From Bacteroidota bacterium (GTDB taxonomy: Bacteria; Bacteroidota; Bacteroidia; Cytophagales; Cyclobacteriaceae), in assembly GCA_013285945.1 (NCBI GenBank), contig JABDGP010000007.1, positions 1-64,000 on the forward strand: a stretch of 64,000 bases of DNA, in the 5' to 3' direction. Below, in pieces: positions 9,149-18,466 of the stretch (positions are counted from its first letter, which is position 1; each line of letters begins with the position of its first letter). Made by a program: the position numbers and the translations under genes. Under the pieces are notes generated by a model that ran no database searches, was not told the DNA's origin, and worked only from the letters and a program-made list of their open reading frames with translations.

Positions 9149-10156
9149 CTATTTCTCCAAATACCACTTCACGGTTTTCTGTATTCCGCTGTCAAAGTTC
9201 TCATTGGCTTTCCATTTCAGTTCAGTCTCAATCTTTGAAGCATCAATGGCATATCGCTTGTCGTGACCCGCACGGTCCTGCACATAAGTGATCAATTCAC
9301 TATAAGGTTTTCCGCTTTTGCGCGGCTTTAGCTGATCAAGGATGGAGCAGACGGTTTGAGCAATCTGGTTATTGTTACGCTCATTTCTACCGCCAATATT
9401 GTAGGTTTCGCCGGCACGTCCATGTTGAAACGCCAAATCTATTCCTTTCACATGATCCATTACATACAACCAATCGCGCACGTTTTTTCCGTCACCATAT
9501 ATGGGAATAGGTTTTTCTGCGAGAGCTGTACGAATGATGGTTGGGATTAACTTCTCGTTGTTTTGTTTAGGTCCATAATTGTTAGAACAGTTTGTTGTCA
9601 CTACGTTCATTCCATAAGTGTGAAAATAACTTCTTACAATCATATCGCTACCAGCTTTTGATGCTGAGTAAGGGCTATTGGGAGCGTGAGGAGTTTCTTC
9701 AGTAAAAAGTCCAGTTTCGCCAAGGGTTCCATATACTTCGTCTGTAGAAATATGAAGGAAACGATTGTTCGCTTTGTTATAGTTGAATTGAAAAGGAGCC
9801 TTCATCCAGTTTTTTCGAGCGACATCTAATACAGTGAACGTTCCTAACACATTGGTACGAATGAAAGCCTCTGGTCCAGCTATGGAATTATCCACGTGTG
9901 ACTCAGCTGCAAAATGCACAACCCCCGAAATATTATATTGATTGAAAATGCGTTCTATTAATGAGCGGTCCAGAATATCTCCTTTAATAAAAATATGATG
10001 AGGATTAGCATCTACTTCTTTCAAATTGCTTAAGTCACCAGCATAAGTAAGGGCATCCAGATTTATCACTTGGTAATCTTTGTACTGATGAAGAATGTGA
10101 GTGACGAAATTAGACCCTATAAAACCTGCTCCTCCCGTAACCAAAATCGATTTCAT
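9149..10156 (-). CDS. rmlB: dTDP-glucose 4,6-dehydratase
   Basis: Converts dTDP-D-glucose to dTDP-4-keto-6-deoxy-D-glucose, the branch point for dTDP-rhamnose and other dTDP-deoxysugars. The 335 residues form an extended SDR: NAD-binding TGGAGFIGSNF at the N-terminus, LDALTYAGDLSNL typical of RmlB, the STDEVYG active-site segment and the catalytic SPYSASK. It is the last gene of the 34-gene minus-strand block, three bases after rmlC. Length and motifs are normal. Confidence 0.97.
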   Translation of the reverse strand: MKSILVTGGAGFIGSNFVTHILHQYKDYQVINLDALTYAGDLSNLKEVDANPHHIFIKGDILDRSLIERIFNQYNISGVVHFAAESHVDNSIAGPEAFIRTNVLGTFTVLDVARKNWMKAPFQFNYNKANNRFLHISTDEVYGTLGETGLFTEETPHAPNSPYSASKAGSDMIVRSYFHTYGMNVVTTNCSNNYGPKQNNEKLIPTIIRTALAEKPIPIYGDGKNVRDWLYVMDHVKGIDLAFQHGRAGETYNIGGRNERNNNQIAQTVCSILDQLKPRKSGKPYSELITYVQDRAGHDKRYAIDASKIETELKWKANENFDSGIQKTVKWYLEK

Positions 10157-10159
10157 ATT

Positions 10160-10717
10160 TCAAAAATTAAATTGGGCGTCTGCCAATCGAGGGTGCTTTT
10201 TGTCGCGTTCAGAAATTATCATCTCGGGCTCCGCAATTTTCCAATCAATCTTCAAGGCTGGGTCATTAAATAGAATACCGCCTTCGGATGCAGGATAATG
10301 AAATTCGTCGGTCTTATACAACAACTCAACGCTCTCACTTAATACAATGAACCCATGCGCAAAACCTTTGGGTACCAAAAGCTGCTCACCCCGTTCAGAT
10401 GACATTTCAAATTGAAAAGTCTTGCCAAATGTGCTTTTCTCCTTACGCAAATCCAGCACTACATCAAGTATCTTTCCCGATAGAACCCGCACCATTTTCG
10501 TTTGTGCATATGGCGCATTCTGAAAATGAAGACCTCGCATCACCCCGAGCATTGATCTCGACTGATTATCTTGTACAAACCGAATGTCAATACCAACCGA
10601 TTTCAGATCGCGATAGTTATACGTTTCCATAAAATAACCGCGGGCATCGCCAAGTCTTGTTGTTTCAATTATAGTCAAACCCTCAAATCCTGTTTCAGTT
10701 AATTTTATCCGGCTCAT
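10160..10717 (-). CDS. rmlC: dTDP-4-dehydrorhamnose 3,5-epimerase
   Basis: Epimerises C3 and C5 of dTDP-4-keto-6-deoxyglucose to give dTDP-4-keto-L-rhamnose. The 185-residue cupin carries the family signatures RGLHFQ (catalytic His), [21 protein letters not shown] and the Tyr-containing YKTDEFHYP. It is the epimerase type, not the related 3,4-ketoisomerase, judging from the intact RGLHFQ and C-terminal [10 protein letters not shown]. It overlaps rmlA by four bases (ATGA), so translation is probably coupled. Confidence 0.96.
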   Translation of the reverse strand: MSRIKLTETGFEGLTIIETTRLGDARGYFMETYNYRDLKSVGIDIRFVQDNQSRSMLGVMRGLHFQNAPYAQTKMVRVLSGKILDVVLDLRKEKSTFGKTFQFEMSSERGEQLLVPKGFAHGFIVLSESVELLYKTDEFHYPASEGGILFNDPALKIDWKIAEPEMIISERDKKHPRLADAQFNF

Positions 10718-11592
10718 GCAAGAAATTTTTCGTTAGCAATCTTCACCAGGTATTGTCCATATTGATTCTTGCTCAACGGTTTGGCTAATTCCAATAACTG
10801 CTCTTTGGAAATGTATTTTTTATGAAAAGCGATTTCTTCCAGGCAGGCAATTTTTAGTCCCTGGCGTTCTTCGATAGATTCAACAAAAGTAGAGGCTCGC
10901 AATAGTGATTCATGAGTTCCTGTATCGAGCCAAGCCATACCTCTACCTAATAATTTAACCTGAAGTTCGCCATCGTTCAGGTAGCTTTTATTTAAGTCTG
11001 TAATTTCAAGTTCGCCACGCAAAGATGGCTTAATGGTCTTCGCCCTGGCGATTACACTGTTGTCGTAAAAATATAAGCCGGTAACTGCATAGTTCGATTT
11101 GGGGGTTTGGGGTTTTTCTTCAATGGAAATAACTTTGCCGGCCGCATCAAATTCTACTACACCATAGCGCTCGGGGTCATTCACATAATAACCAAACACG
11201 GCAGCGCCACTTTTCAATTGACCTACATCTTCCAGCATTGATGAAAAATTGTAGCCATAAAAAATGTTATCGCCCAATACAAGGCACGCTGTATCATTAC
11301 CTACAAAAGTTTCTCCTATAATAAATGCCTGGGCTAATCCATCAGGTGATGGCTGCTCCCGATACTCAAGTTTCAATCCAAATTGACTTCCGTCTCCTAA
11401 TAAATCCTGAAACAATCTTTTTTCGTGAGGAGTGGTGATAATTAAAATGTCACGAATGTTGGCGAGCATCAGCACCGACAATGGGTAATAAATCATTGGT
11501 TTGTCATACACTGGCAACAATTGTTTGGATACCGACTTGGTGAGAGGGTAAAGTCGTGTGCCTGATCCTCCAGCTAAAACTATTCCTTTCAT
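10714..11592 (-). CDS. rmlA: Glucose-1-phosphate thymidylyltransferase
   Basis: Makes dTDP-glucose from dTTP and glucose-1-phosphate, the first step of the rml pathway. The 292-residue protein has the nucleotidyltransferase signature [12 protein letters not shown] at residues 7-18, [18 protein letters not shown], the sugar-binding LGDNIFYG and the EEKP motif. Length matches RmlA. In this block the order is rmlA, rmlC, rmlB, with no rmlD in the window. Confidence 0.97.
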   Translation of the reverse strand: MKGIVLAGGSGTRLYPLTKSVSKQLLPVYDKPMIYYPLSVLMLANIRDILIITTPHEKRLFQDLLGDGSQFGLKLEYREQPSPDGLAQAFIIGETFVGNDTACLVLGDNIFYGYNFSSMLEDVGQLKSGAAVFGYYVNDPERYGVVEFDAAGKVISIEEKPQTPKSNYAVTGLYFYDNSVIARAKTIKPSLRGELEITDLNKSYLNDGELQVKLLGRGMAWLDTGTHESLLRASTFVESIEERQGLKIACLEEIAFHKKYISKEQLLELAKPLSKNQYGQYLVKIANEKFLA

Positions 11593-11631
11593 TATTTAAT
11601 AATACGAGGTGAGCAATCAAATTTTACAATC

Positions 11632-12531
11632 TCAATTTCTTTTAGGTCTGATTTCATGCGCCAGTTCAATCGAAGGCTTTGCATCTATTAACCCAAATCC
11701 ACGGCCAGCCAAAATCTCATTATAACTTTTGGTGTGCAGGTCGGTGAAGCCATCACTAAACTCTACTTCCTTTCCACTCATTTTCAGGGAACGAAACGTA
11801 CGCTTGCCTTTCGCCCTTACATCCGCTGGCAGGTCGTTCTCATTAATGCTCAACATCCATTTAACCCGGGCTTGCTTCAGTTGAAGATATCCTGAGGCTT
11901 TGTCAGGGTCTGTATTATCAATTTTTAAACTCTTTACATCACCAAAAACCCAAAGCAACATATCAAAAAAATGAATTCCGATGTTGGTAGCTATCCCGCC
12001 TGATTTAGCCTCATCCCCTTTCCAGCTATGATGATACCATTTGCCGCGAGAAGTGATGTAGGTAAGTTCCACATCAAAAACCTGATCTGCCGGCGAAGAT
12101 TCAATTTCCTTTTTCAATTGAATTATACTCGGATGAAGTCGCAATTGCAAAATTGTAAAAACTTTCTTCCCCGTTTCCTTTTCAATTTCTTCTAGTGCTT
12201 CTACATTCCACGGGTTGAGGACAAGAGGTTTCTCACAAATAGCATCGGCATGATGACGCAATGCAAAACGTATGTGTGAATCGTGAAGATAGTTTGGTGA
12301 ACAGATGCTCACATAATCGATTTTTTGACCAAGACGCTTTAACTTATCAATGTGTCTGTCAAAGCGTTCAAATTCAGTAAAAAAATCGGCCGCCGGAAAA
12401 TAGGAATCCATGATACCCACGCTATCAAATTTATCAAGAGCAGCAACTAGGTTATTACCTGTTTCCTTGATCGCTTGTAGGTGACGCGGGGCTATGTAGC
12501 CTGCAGCGCCTATGAGGGCAAAATTTTTCAC
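11632..12531 (-). CDS. wbpB: UDP-GlcNAc uronate 3-dehydrogenase (WbpB/WlbA type)
   Basis: Gfo/Idh/MocA oxidoreductase of 299 residues. WbpB/WlbA enzymes oxidise C3 of UDP-N-acetylglucosaminuronate, supplying the keto sugar to the aminotransferase WbpE. The N-terminus FALIGAAGYIAPRHL, the CEKPL motif, ITSRGKWYHHSWKGD, NIGIHFFDML and the C-terminal FTDLHTKSYNEILAGRGFG closely follow WbpB as I remember it from Pseudomonas O-antigen clusters. The start is GTG at 12531, overlapping the wbpD stop as GTGA. The next two genes upstream encode the partner enzymes, which supports the substrate assignment. Confidence 0.9.
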   Translation of the reverse strand: MKNFALIGAAGYIAPRHLQAIKETGNNLVAALDKFDSVGIMDSYFPAADFFTEFERFDRHIDKLKRLGQKIDYVSICSPNYLHDSHIRFALRHHADAICEKPLVLNPWNVEALEEIEKETGKKVFTILQLRLHPSIIQLKKEIESSPADQVFDVELTYITSRGKWYHHSWKGDEAKSGGIATNIGIHFFDMLLWVFGDVKSLKIDNTDPDKASGYLQLKQARVKWMLSINENDLPADVRAKGKRTFRSLKMSGKEVEFSDGFTDLHTKSYNEILAGRGFGLIDAKPSIELAHEIRPKRN

Positions 12532-13112
12532 TGTAGTTTTCTAACTAATCCGTCCTTCAATATATATTTTTCTCCACTTTCGTCACAAAATGCTTCTCCA
12601 GTCTTGTTAAAATTTAATTTGTGTCCATACTCACTCATCCACCCCGACTGTTTTGCCGGATTTCCAATAACTAACGCATAATCAGGAACATCTTTAGTAA
12701 CCACTGCCCCGGCACCAATGAATGCATAGCGCCCAATATCATGGCCACACACTATGGTTGCATTAGCGCCAATAGATGCGCCTTCCTTCACCAATGTTTT
12801 GGCATACTGATTTTTTCGGTTGACTGCACTACGAGGGTTAGTCACATTCGTGAAAACCATTGACGGCCCCAGAAAAACATCATTCTCACAAATCACACCC
12901 GTATATATTGAAACATTGTTTTGCACTTTAACATTCTTGCCGAGAATCACTTCAGATGAAATGACCACGTTCTGCCCAATGTTACATTGTTCGCCGATTT
13001 TGCAGTTGGGCATAATATGAGAAAAGTGCCAAATTTTTGTGCCGACTCCAATTTCGCAGCCTTCATCAATTACAGCCGTTGCGTGCGCAAAATATTTTTT
13101 TTCGTCAGGCAT
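12528..13112 (-). CDS. wbpD: UDP-3-amino-sugar N-acetyltransferase (WbpD/WlbB type)
   Basis: Left-handed beta-helix acetyltransferase of about 194 residues. It should acetylate the 3-amino group installed by WbpE, giving UDP-2,3-diacetamido-2,3-dideoxy-glucuronate. Hexapeptide repeats run through most of the chain; diagnostic segments are GPSMVFTNV-NPRS and GNPAKQSGWMSE, and the C-terminal domain has the metal-site-like FCDESGEKYILKDG segment. I start it at the ATG at 13112 (MPDEKKYFAHATAVIDEG); the longer reading from 13151 would overlap the aminotransferase gene by 47 bases. Overlap from 13112 is eight bases. Confidence 0.9.
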   Translation of the reverse strand: MPDEKKYFAHATAVIDEGCEIGVGTKIWHFSHIMPNCKIGEQCNIGQNVVISSEVILGKNVKVQNNVSIYTGVICENDVFLGPSMVFTNVTNPRSAVNRKNQYAKTLVKEGASIGANATIVCGHDIGRYAFIGAGAVVTKDVPDYALVIGNPAKQSGWMSEYGHKLNFNKTGEAFCDESGEKYILKDGLVRKLQ

Positions 13113-14232
13113 GAAACTCTTTAATAGTCTGACAAATGTAAGACAATTCATCTTCGGTCATCTCCGTGTGGATAGGCAGGGAGAGCACCGTTTTGGAAAG
13201 CCTTTCAGCTACCGGAAATGATCCCTCATTGAAGCCTTCCCGTCGGTAAGCCTTCTGTAAATGCAACGGGATGTGATAATAAATCATTGTAGGAATACCC
13301 TTGTCTTCCAGATATTTTTTAAAATGATTGCGATCGATCGTTCTAATTTTTATAGTGTACTGATGAAACACATGCGTGGAGTTCACGGCACGAAAAGGTG
13401 TTTCTATAAAAGGCACGCCAGATAAATTCTTGTCATAATAATTGGCTGCTTCATTTCTTTTGCGCGTATACTCATCAAGGTATTTCAATTTCACAAGAAG
13501 GATTGCTGCTTGTAATGTATCAAGCCTGCTATTGACGCCAATAATGTCGTGTTGATATTTCACTTTTTGGCCGTGATTGGCGATCATTTTTATTTTTTCT
13601 CCTAAAACCTGATCAATAGTAAAAATGGCACCGCCATCGCCATAGCAACCCAGATTTTTAGAAGGGAAAAATGACGTAGTTCCTATGATACCCATTGTCC
13701 CGGCTCTTTTCACAATTCCGTCAGCATAGGTGTAGTCAGCACCCATAGCCTGCGCCAAGTCTTCAATAACATGAAGTTTATGTTGATAGGCTATTTTCAT
13801 AATTGGTTCCATGTCAGCACACTGACCATACAAATGCACCGGCACGATCGCCTTGGTGCGGGAAGTAATTTTGCTGGTTATTTGAGCTACATCAATATTA
13901 AAAGTACGCTCGTCTACGTCAGCAAAAACAGGAGTCAGTCCAAGAAGGGCAATCACTTCGGCTGTGGCCACATAGGTGTGCACGGGCAAAATGATTTCAT
14001 CTCCAGGCTTCAAGTCAAGCGCCATCATCGCAATCTGGAGCGCATCGGTTCCATTGGCGCAAGGGGTAACATTCACACCACGATTATATTTCGATAATGC
14101 CTCAGCAAAAGATTTTACTTGTGATCCCTGAATAAATTCGGTCGACATCAACACCTCCTGAATAGCTTCATCCACCTCACGCTTGATGTGCAGGTATTGT
14201 CCTTGCAAGTCAACCATTTTTATTTTTCTCAT
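13105..14232 (-). CDS. wbpE: UDP-3-keto-sugar aminotransferase (WbpE/WlbC type)
   Basis: DegT/DnrJ/EryC1-family, PLP-dependent. It transfers an amino group, usually from glutamate, to the 3-keto sugar made by WbpB. Visible signatures: PCANGTDALQIAMMALDLKPGDEII, PVHLYGQCADM, EDLAQAMGADY and the PLP lysine K192 in SFFPSKNLGCYGDGG. Length (about 375) is normal. The frame is open to a GTG at 14250 directly after galE, but the ATG at 14232 (MRKIKMVDLQGQY) fits the family start. A perfect 14-base palindrome sits between galE and this ATG (see findings). Confidence 0.92.
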   Translation of the reverse strand: MRKIKMVDLQGQYLHIKREVDEAIQEVLMSTEFIQGSQVKSFAEALSKYNRGVNVTPCANGTDALQIAMMALDLKPGDEIILPVHTYVATAEVIALLGLTPVFADVDERTFNIDVAQITSKITSRTKAIVPVHLYGQCADMEPIMKIAYQHKLHVIEDLAQAMGADYTYADGIVKRAGTMGIIGTTSFFPSKNLGCYGDGGAIFTIDQVLGEKIKMIANHGQKVKYQHDIIGVNSRLDTLQAAILLVKLKYLDEYTRKRNEAANYYDKNLSGVPFIETPFRAVNSTHVFHQYTIKIRTIDRNHFKKYLEDKGIPTMIYYHIPLHLQKAYRREGFNEGSFPVAERLSKTVLSLPIHTEMTEDELSYICQTIKEFHA

Positions 14233-14250
14233 CGAATCGCGATTCGTCAC

Positions 14251-15261
14251 CTAAGCTAATTGCTTTTGCCAGCGCCATGCATCAGCCAAGGCAGTTTCGA
14301 GTGTAAGTTTTGTTTGCCAGCCCAAAAGTTTTTTTGCTTTGGCTGGATTGGCGTAGACTTTTTCAATATCACCCGGTCTGCGTGGGCCGACTTCATAATT
14401 GAGTTTCACGCCGGTCACTTCGATAAATTTCCTAGCTAGTCCTAAAACAGAAACGCCCTCTCCAGTACCCAAATTAAAAGCTTCATTTCGACTTGGCATC
14501 GAGTCGATTTTCTCGACGGCACTTACGTGGGCTTGAGCCAGATCCATTACATGAATAAAATCCCGCAGGCAACTGCCATCCGGTGTTGAATAATCGTCTC
14601 CGAAAATCGTAAGTTTTTCGCGTAAACCTGCAGCTGTTTGCGTCACGTAAGGAACGAGGTTATCCGGTACTCCAATCGGGAGCTCGCCAATCAAAGCCGA
14701 CGGGTGCGCACCAATTGGGTTAAAATAACGAAGTGAAATGACCTTCAATTTCTCACCGGCCAAAACAACGTCTTCAAGCAGTCGCTCACACATCTGCTTA
14801 GTAGCACCGTATGGAGATTCAGCTCTTTTGAAAGGTGCTGTTTCGTCTACTGGAATTACATCCGGCTGTCCGTAAACAGTGCATGATGATGAGAAAATCA
14901 ATTCATTTACTGCAAAATTATTCATCGCTCTCAATAGCTCTGTCATCGAGCGCAAATTGTTATCGTAATATAACAACGGCTCTTGCACCGATTCCTTCAC
15001 CGATTTATAAGCAGCAAAATGAATGACCGTATCAAATTTATTTTTACTAAAAATACTCTCCAGGAATTTTGAATCTTTACAGTCTCCTTCCTGAAACGAA
15101 GGGCATTTATTAGTGATCTTTTCTATACCCGTTAAAAGTGCCTTGTTGCTTTTCGAAAAATCATCGATGAGCAGGATATCATAACCCTGAAGAATTAATT
15201 CTACAGCAGTATGCGCACCAATGTACCCAGCACCACCTGTAAGCAATATTCTTTTTTTCAT
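14251..15261 (-). CDS. galE: UDP-glucose 4-epimerase
   Basis: Interconverts UDP-glucose and UDP-galactose (often the N-acetyl forms too). The 336 residues from the ATG at 15261 show TGGAGYIGAHT, SSCTVYG, SPYGATK with the catalytic Tyr and Lys, RYFNPIGAHPS and the C-terminal RRPGDIEKVYA, all classical for GalE. The longer frame from 15300 would overlap the wbpA 3' end by 32 bases, so it was not used. It lies seven bases downstream of the upstream dehydrogenase gene. Confidence 0.95.
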   Translation of the reverse strand: MKKRILLTGGAGYIGAHTAVELILQGYDILLIDDFSKSNKALLTGIEKITNKCPSFQEGDCKDSKFLESIFSKNKFDTVIHFAAYKSVKESVQEPLLYYDNNLRSMTELLRAMNNFAVNELIFSSSCTVYGQPDVIPVDETAPFKRAESPYGATKQMCERLLEDVVLAGEKLKVISLRYFNPIGAHPSALIGELPIGVPDNLVPYVTQTAAGLREKLTIFGDDYSTPDGSCLRDFIHVMDLAQAHVSAVEKIDSMPSRNEAFNLGTGEGVSVLGLARKFIEVTGVKLNYEVGPRRPGDIEKVYANPAKAKKLLGWQTKLTLETALADAWRWQKQLA

Positions 15262-15268
15262 TTGCAAG

Positions 15269-16519
15269 TTATAAACGCGATGTAACCAATGACTTATCAA
15301 GAAAACCTTTTACATCGTAAACTACAGTGTTGGGTTCTTTTAATGCCTTCCAATCAATAGAAGAAAACTCCTTGTGACCAACGGCGAGAATGATGGCATG
15401 ATACTTTCTTGAAAGATCTTTAGTCAATTCAAGATGATACTCATGCCTCACCTCATCAGCATCGGCATGCGGATCATAAATATCAATCTGCGTTCCAAAT
15501 CCTGAGAGTTCACGCACTACATCAACAACTTTGCTATTGCGTATGTCAGGGCAATTTTCTTTAAAGGTCAACCCAAGCACCAAAATTTTGCCACCAAATA
15601 TCGGCAACTGATTCCTGGCCATAAGTTTAATTACACTGTTGGCAATGTAAATAGCCATATTGTCATTGATTTTTCGGCCCGATAAAATCACTTCGGGATG
15701 ATAACCCAGACTTTCAGCCTTATATGTGAGGTAGTAAGGATCCACGCCAATGCAATGTCCGCCCACAAGACCTGGCCGAAATGGAAGAAAATTCCATTTT
15801 GTACCCGCTGCCTCCAACACTTCCTGAGTATCAATACCAATACGTTCAAAAATGAGAGCAAGCTCATTTACAAAGGCAATGTTCAGATCGCGTTGAGAGT
15901 TTTCAATTACTTTGGCAGCTTCAGCCACCTTCAGCGAAGAGGCTTTGTGTGTTCCTGCTTTGATAATTTTTTTATAAAGTTGATCTACCTTCTCTGCAAC
16001 TTCTGGAGTGCTGCCACTGGTAACTTTTTTAATGTTCGGCAAGCGATGCTGTTTGTCTCCTGGGTTGATCCGTTCCGGAGAATATCCTACAAAAAAATCC
16101 TTATTGAATTTCAGACCGCTCGTAGACTCCAAAATCGGAACACAAACCTCCTCTGTACATCCAGGATATACCGTTGACTCATAAATAACAATATCATTTT
16201 TTTTCAAAACCGACCCTACGGTCTTACTTGCTGACCGTAACGGGTTCAAATCAGGAACATGGTATTCATCAACCGGAGTAGGTACGGTTATAATGAAATA
16301 ATTGACAGACTTCAAATCACCGACTTGCGACGAAAAAATAAGACGCGTTACACTCTTTAGTTCTTCGCTCTCTACTTCAAGCGTATGATCAATTCCTTTG
16401 TTCAATTCTTCAATACGGGAGCTGTTGATATCAAAACCAATGACATCTGTTATTTTTCCAAACTCAACAGCCAATGGCAACCCGACATAGCCCAATCCGA
16501 TGACCCCGATTTTTTCCAT
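15269..16519 (-). CDS. wbpA: UDP-N-acetylglucosamine 6-dehydrogenase (WbpA/TviB type)
   Basis: Oxidises the C6 alcohol of a UDP-N-acetylhexosamine to a carboxylate, using NAD twice. The 416 residues have the Rossmann start GVIGLGYVGLPLA, TVPTPVD, STVYPGCTEE, GYSPERINPGD (which favours an N-acetylated substrate over UDP-glucose), AAKVIENSQRDLNIAF and the catalytic cysteine in GGHCIGVDPYYL. Together with wbpB, wbpE and wbpD it would supply UDP-2,3-diacetamido-2,3-dideoxy-glucuronate. One base separates it from the upstream epimerase gene. Confidence 0.92.
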   Translation of the reverse strand: MEKIGVIGLGYVGLPLAVEFGKITDVIGFDINSSRIEELNKGIDHTLEVESEELKSVTRLIFSSQVGDLKSVNYFIITVPTPVDEYHVPDLNPLRSASKTVGSVLKKNDIVIYESTVYPGCTEEVCVPILESTSGLKFNKDFFVGYSPERINPGDKQHRLPNIKKVTSGSTPEVAEKVDQLYKKIIKAGTHKASSLKVAEAAKVIENSQRDLNIAFVNELALIFERIGIDTQEVLEAAGTKWNFLPFRPGLVGGHCIGVDPYYLTYKAESLGYHPEVILSGRKINDNMAIYIANSVIKLMARNQLPIFGGKILVLGLTFKENCPDIRNSKVVDVVRELSGFGTQIDIYDPHADADEVRHEYHLELTKDLSRKYHAIILAVGHKEFSSIDWKALKEPNTVVYDVKGFLDKSLVTSRL

Positions 16520-16520
16520 T

Positions 16521-17543
16521 TTAACTTTTAATGTTATAGTATTCTAAATACCAATCAATAAAATCAGAAACACCTTTTTCAATAGAAGTGTTCGGCATAA
16601 AGTCAACATCCCGCATCAGTTCATCAATATCGGCCAGCGATTCAGGAACATCGCCTTCCTGAATAGGCATGAAATTCTTAATTGCCTTTTTATTTAATTT
16701 CTTTTCAATGGTCTCAATGAAATAGAGTAACTCAACTTGCTGATGGTTACCAATGTTATAAAGTTTGTAGGGAGCAAAACTACTCGCCGGATCAGGTTGA
16801 TAGCCGCTCCAGTCGGGATCTGGCTTTGGGACTTTAGGAAGTAGGCGTGCCACGCCCTCTACAATGTCATCAACATAGGTGAAATCCCGCTTCATTTTAC
16901 CATTATTATAAACATTAATTGGCTTGCCCTCTAAAATAGATTTAGTAAAAATAAACAGAGCCATGTCGGGTCTTCCATACGGACCATAAGCGCTGAAGAA
17001 ACGAAGGCCAGTCGTTGGCAATTTATATAACACAGAGTAGGCATGTGCCATTAGTTCGTTCGACTTTTTGGAAGCAGCATAAAGGGAAAGCGGATGATCT
17101 ACATTATGCATAACCGAAAATGGCATTTGTTTATTTGCACCGTAAACCGAACTGGATGAGGCATAAATCAGGTGCTCAGGTTTGTGGTGTCTGCATGCCT
17201 CGAGCACATTTAAGAATCCCTGAATATTGCTTTCTAAATAAGCCTGTGGATTTTCGATAGAGTAGCGCACTCCCGCTTGTGCAGCAAGGTTGACAACGTA
17301 ATCAAACTTATGAAGTTGAAATGTTTCTTGAAGAAGGGTAAGGTTCTTTAAATCACCTTTAATAAAAGTAAACTCAGGCTTTCTCTCCAACAGAGCAAGC
17401 CGTGAATTTTTTAAAGACACATCATAGTAATCGTTTACATTATCAAAGCCTATCACCCTGTAGCCTTGATCCAATAGTCTTTTGGAAAGGTGAAATCCTA
17501 TGAAGCCAGCTGATCCGGAGACGAAAACTGTTTTGGAGGGCAT
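16521..17543 (-). CDS. UDP-glucuronate 4-epimerase family protein
   Basis: Extended SDR of 340 residues: SGSAGFIGFHL at the N-terminus, then NVNDYYDVSLK, NLAAQAGVRYSIENP, SSSSVYG and the catalytic LYAASKKSNE. These are hallmarks of the family that turns UDP-glucuronate into UDP-galacturonate. Because the adjacent dehydrogenase looks specific for N-acetylated sugars, the true substrate could instead be an N-acetylated uronate. Family assignment is firm; substrate is inference. Confidence 0.88.
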   Translation of the reverse strand: MPSKTVFVSGSAGFIGFHLSKRLLDQGYRVIGFDNVNDYYDVSLKNSRLALLERKPEFTFIKGDLKNLTLLQETFQLHKFDYVVNLAAQAGVRYSIENPQAYLESNIQGFLNVLEACRHHKPEHLIYASSSSVYGANKQMPFSVMHNVDHPLSLYAASKKSNELMAHAYSVLYKLPTTGLRFFSAYGPYGRPDMALFIFTKSILEGKPINVYNNGKMKRDFTYVDDIVEGVARLLPKVPKPDPDWSGYQPDPASSFAPYKLYNIGNHQQVELLYFIETIEKKLNKKAIKNFMPIQEGDVPESLADIDELMRDVDFMPNTSIEKGVSDFIDWYLEYYNIKS

Positions 17544-17592
17544 TGGTCTTTATGAGACAGCAAAGTAAGTAAAACAAATTAATGATGGGAAC

Positions 17593-18408
17593 TTACACCA
17601 CATTAACGGCCTCATCTTTAACTGCAATTATCTCATCACTGCGCTTATTATCCCGGGTGATTTTCCTATTGGCTTCATACAATTTGGCGTACTTATAGAA
17701 AGTATGATTAGATTCCGCCATCGCCACCATTAGGCCCTCAAAGCCGTCGAAAATTCCTCTTTTAATAATGTAGCTTTTGAAAAAAGTGAAGCTTGCCCGA
17801 AGGATTATTTTAAGGACAGAACTTGCCTCGCGTCCCCCATTCTGGTTTGCATAAATATCAGAGTACGCTTGTATTTTTTTAAGCGTTTCAGATGAATCTT
17901 CATAAGCTCGATGGAGAATATCGCCTTTCAAATGAAGAAACTCTACTCCCTTTTTTAAAATGACGCGGTCATGCGGGTTCTTTCCCCCCCATTTCCCCAG
18001 GCTCTTATTCCAGAGTCTGACCTTTTTATCAGGATACCAATTACCTCGTCTTATCCATTTATTGCCATAAGTAGAGAGGCGATTCATTCGGTACGCTTCA
18101 TATGGCCAGGATTCTTTTATAATCAGTATTGATTCAATTAACTCATCAGATAAATATTCATCAGCATCCAGTGAGATCACATAATCATGCTTGGTTTGTG
18201 AAAGGGCAAAATTCTTTTGCTCTATATGACCATTGAACGGATGTTCAATAAAACGAGCTCCTTTATTTTCAGAAATAATTCTGGTAAGATCTTTGGAAAA
18301 GGAGTCAATAACCACAATTTCATCCGCAACTTGCGCGAGGGAGTCAATGCATCGCCCTATGCTTTTTTCTTCATTAAAGGTGATTACAATAGCACTGATT
18401 TTTGACAT
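17593..18408 (-). CDS. Family 2 glycosyltransferase (WaaE/KdtX-like)
   Basis: Cytoplasmic GT-A enzyme of 271 residues. It starts with ISAIVITFNEEKSIGRCIDSL, has a DS-SKD segment and the nucleotide/metal-binding SLDADEYLS, and continues with RLSTYGNKWIRRGNWYPD and KKVRLWNK---WGG-NPHD, a pattern typical of the LPS-core WaaE/KdtX subgroup. It probably adds a hexose to the core or to the repeat unit. The donor and acceptor cannot be told from sequence. It sits just downstream of the initiating transferase gene. Confidence 0.88.
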   Translation of the reverse strand: MSKISAIVITFNEEKSIGRCIDSLAQVADEIVVIDSFSKDLTRIISENKGARFIEHPFNGHIEQKNFALSQTKHDYVISLDADEYLSDELIESILIIKESWPYEAYRMNRLSTYGNKWIRRGNWYPDKKVRLWNKSLGKWGGKNPHDRVILKKGVEFLHLKGDILHRAYEDSSETLKKIQAYSDIYANQNGGREASSVLKIILRASFTFFKSYIIKRGIFDGFEGLMVAMAESNHTFYKYAKLYEANRKITRDNKRSDEIIAVKDEAVNVV

Positions 18409-18466
18409 TATAATAATAGTATGAATTGCTGACTGTCGTTATTCAAATATCTATTTTGATCTTATT

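Noticed and set aside
15698-16177. 159-codon open frame on the plus strand
   Set aside because: It is antisense to wbpA, whose motifs are complete; the predicted protein has no recognisable domain.
16236-16260. GGGTTCAAATC, resembling a tRNA T-arm
   Set aside because: It lies inside the wbpA reading frame and no acceptor, D or anticodon arm can be formed around it.
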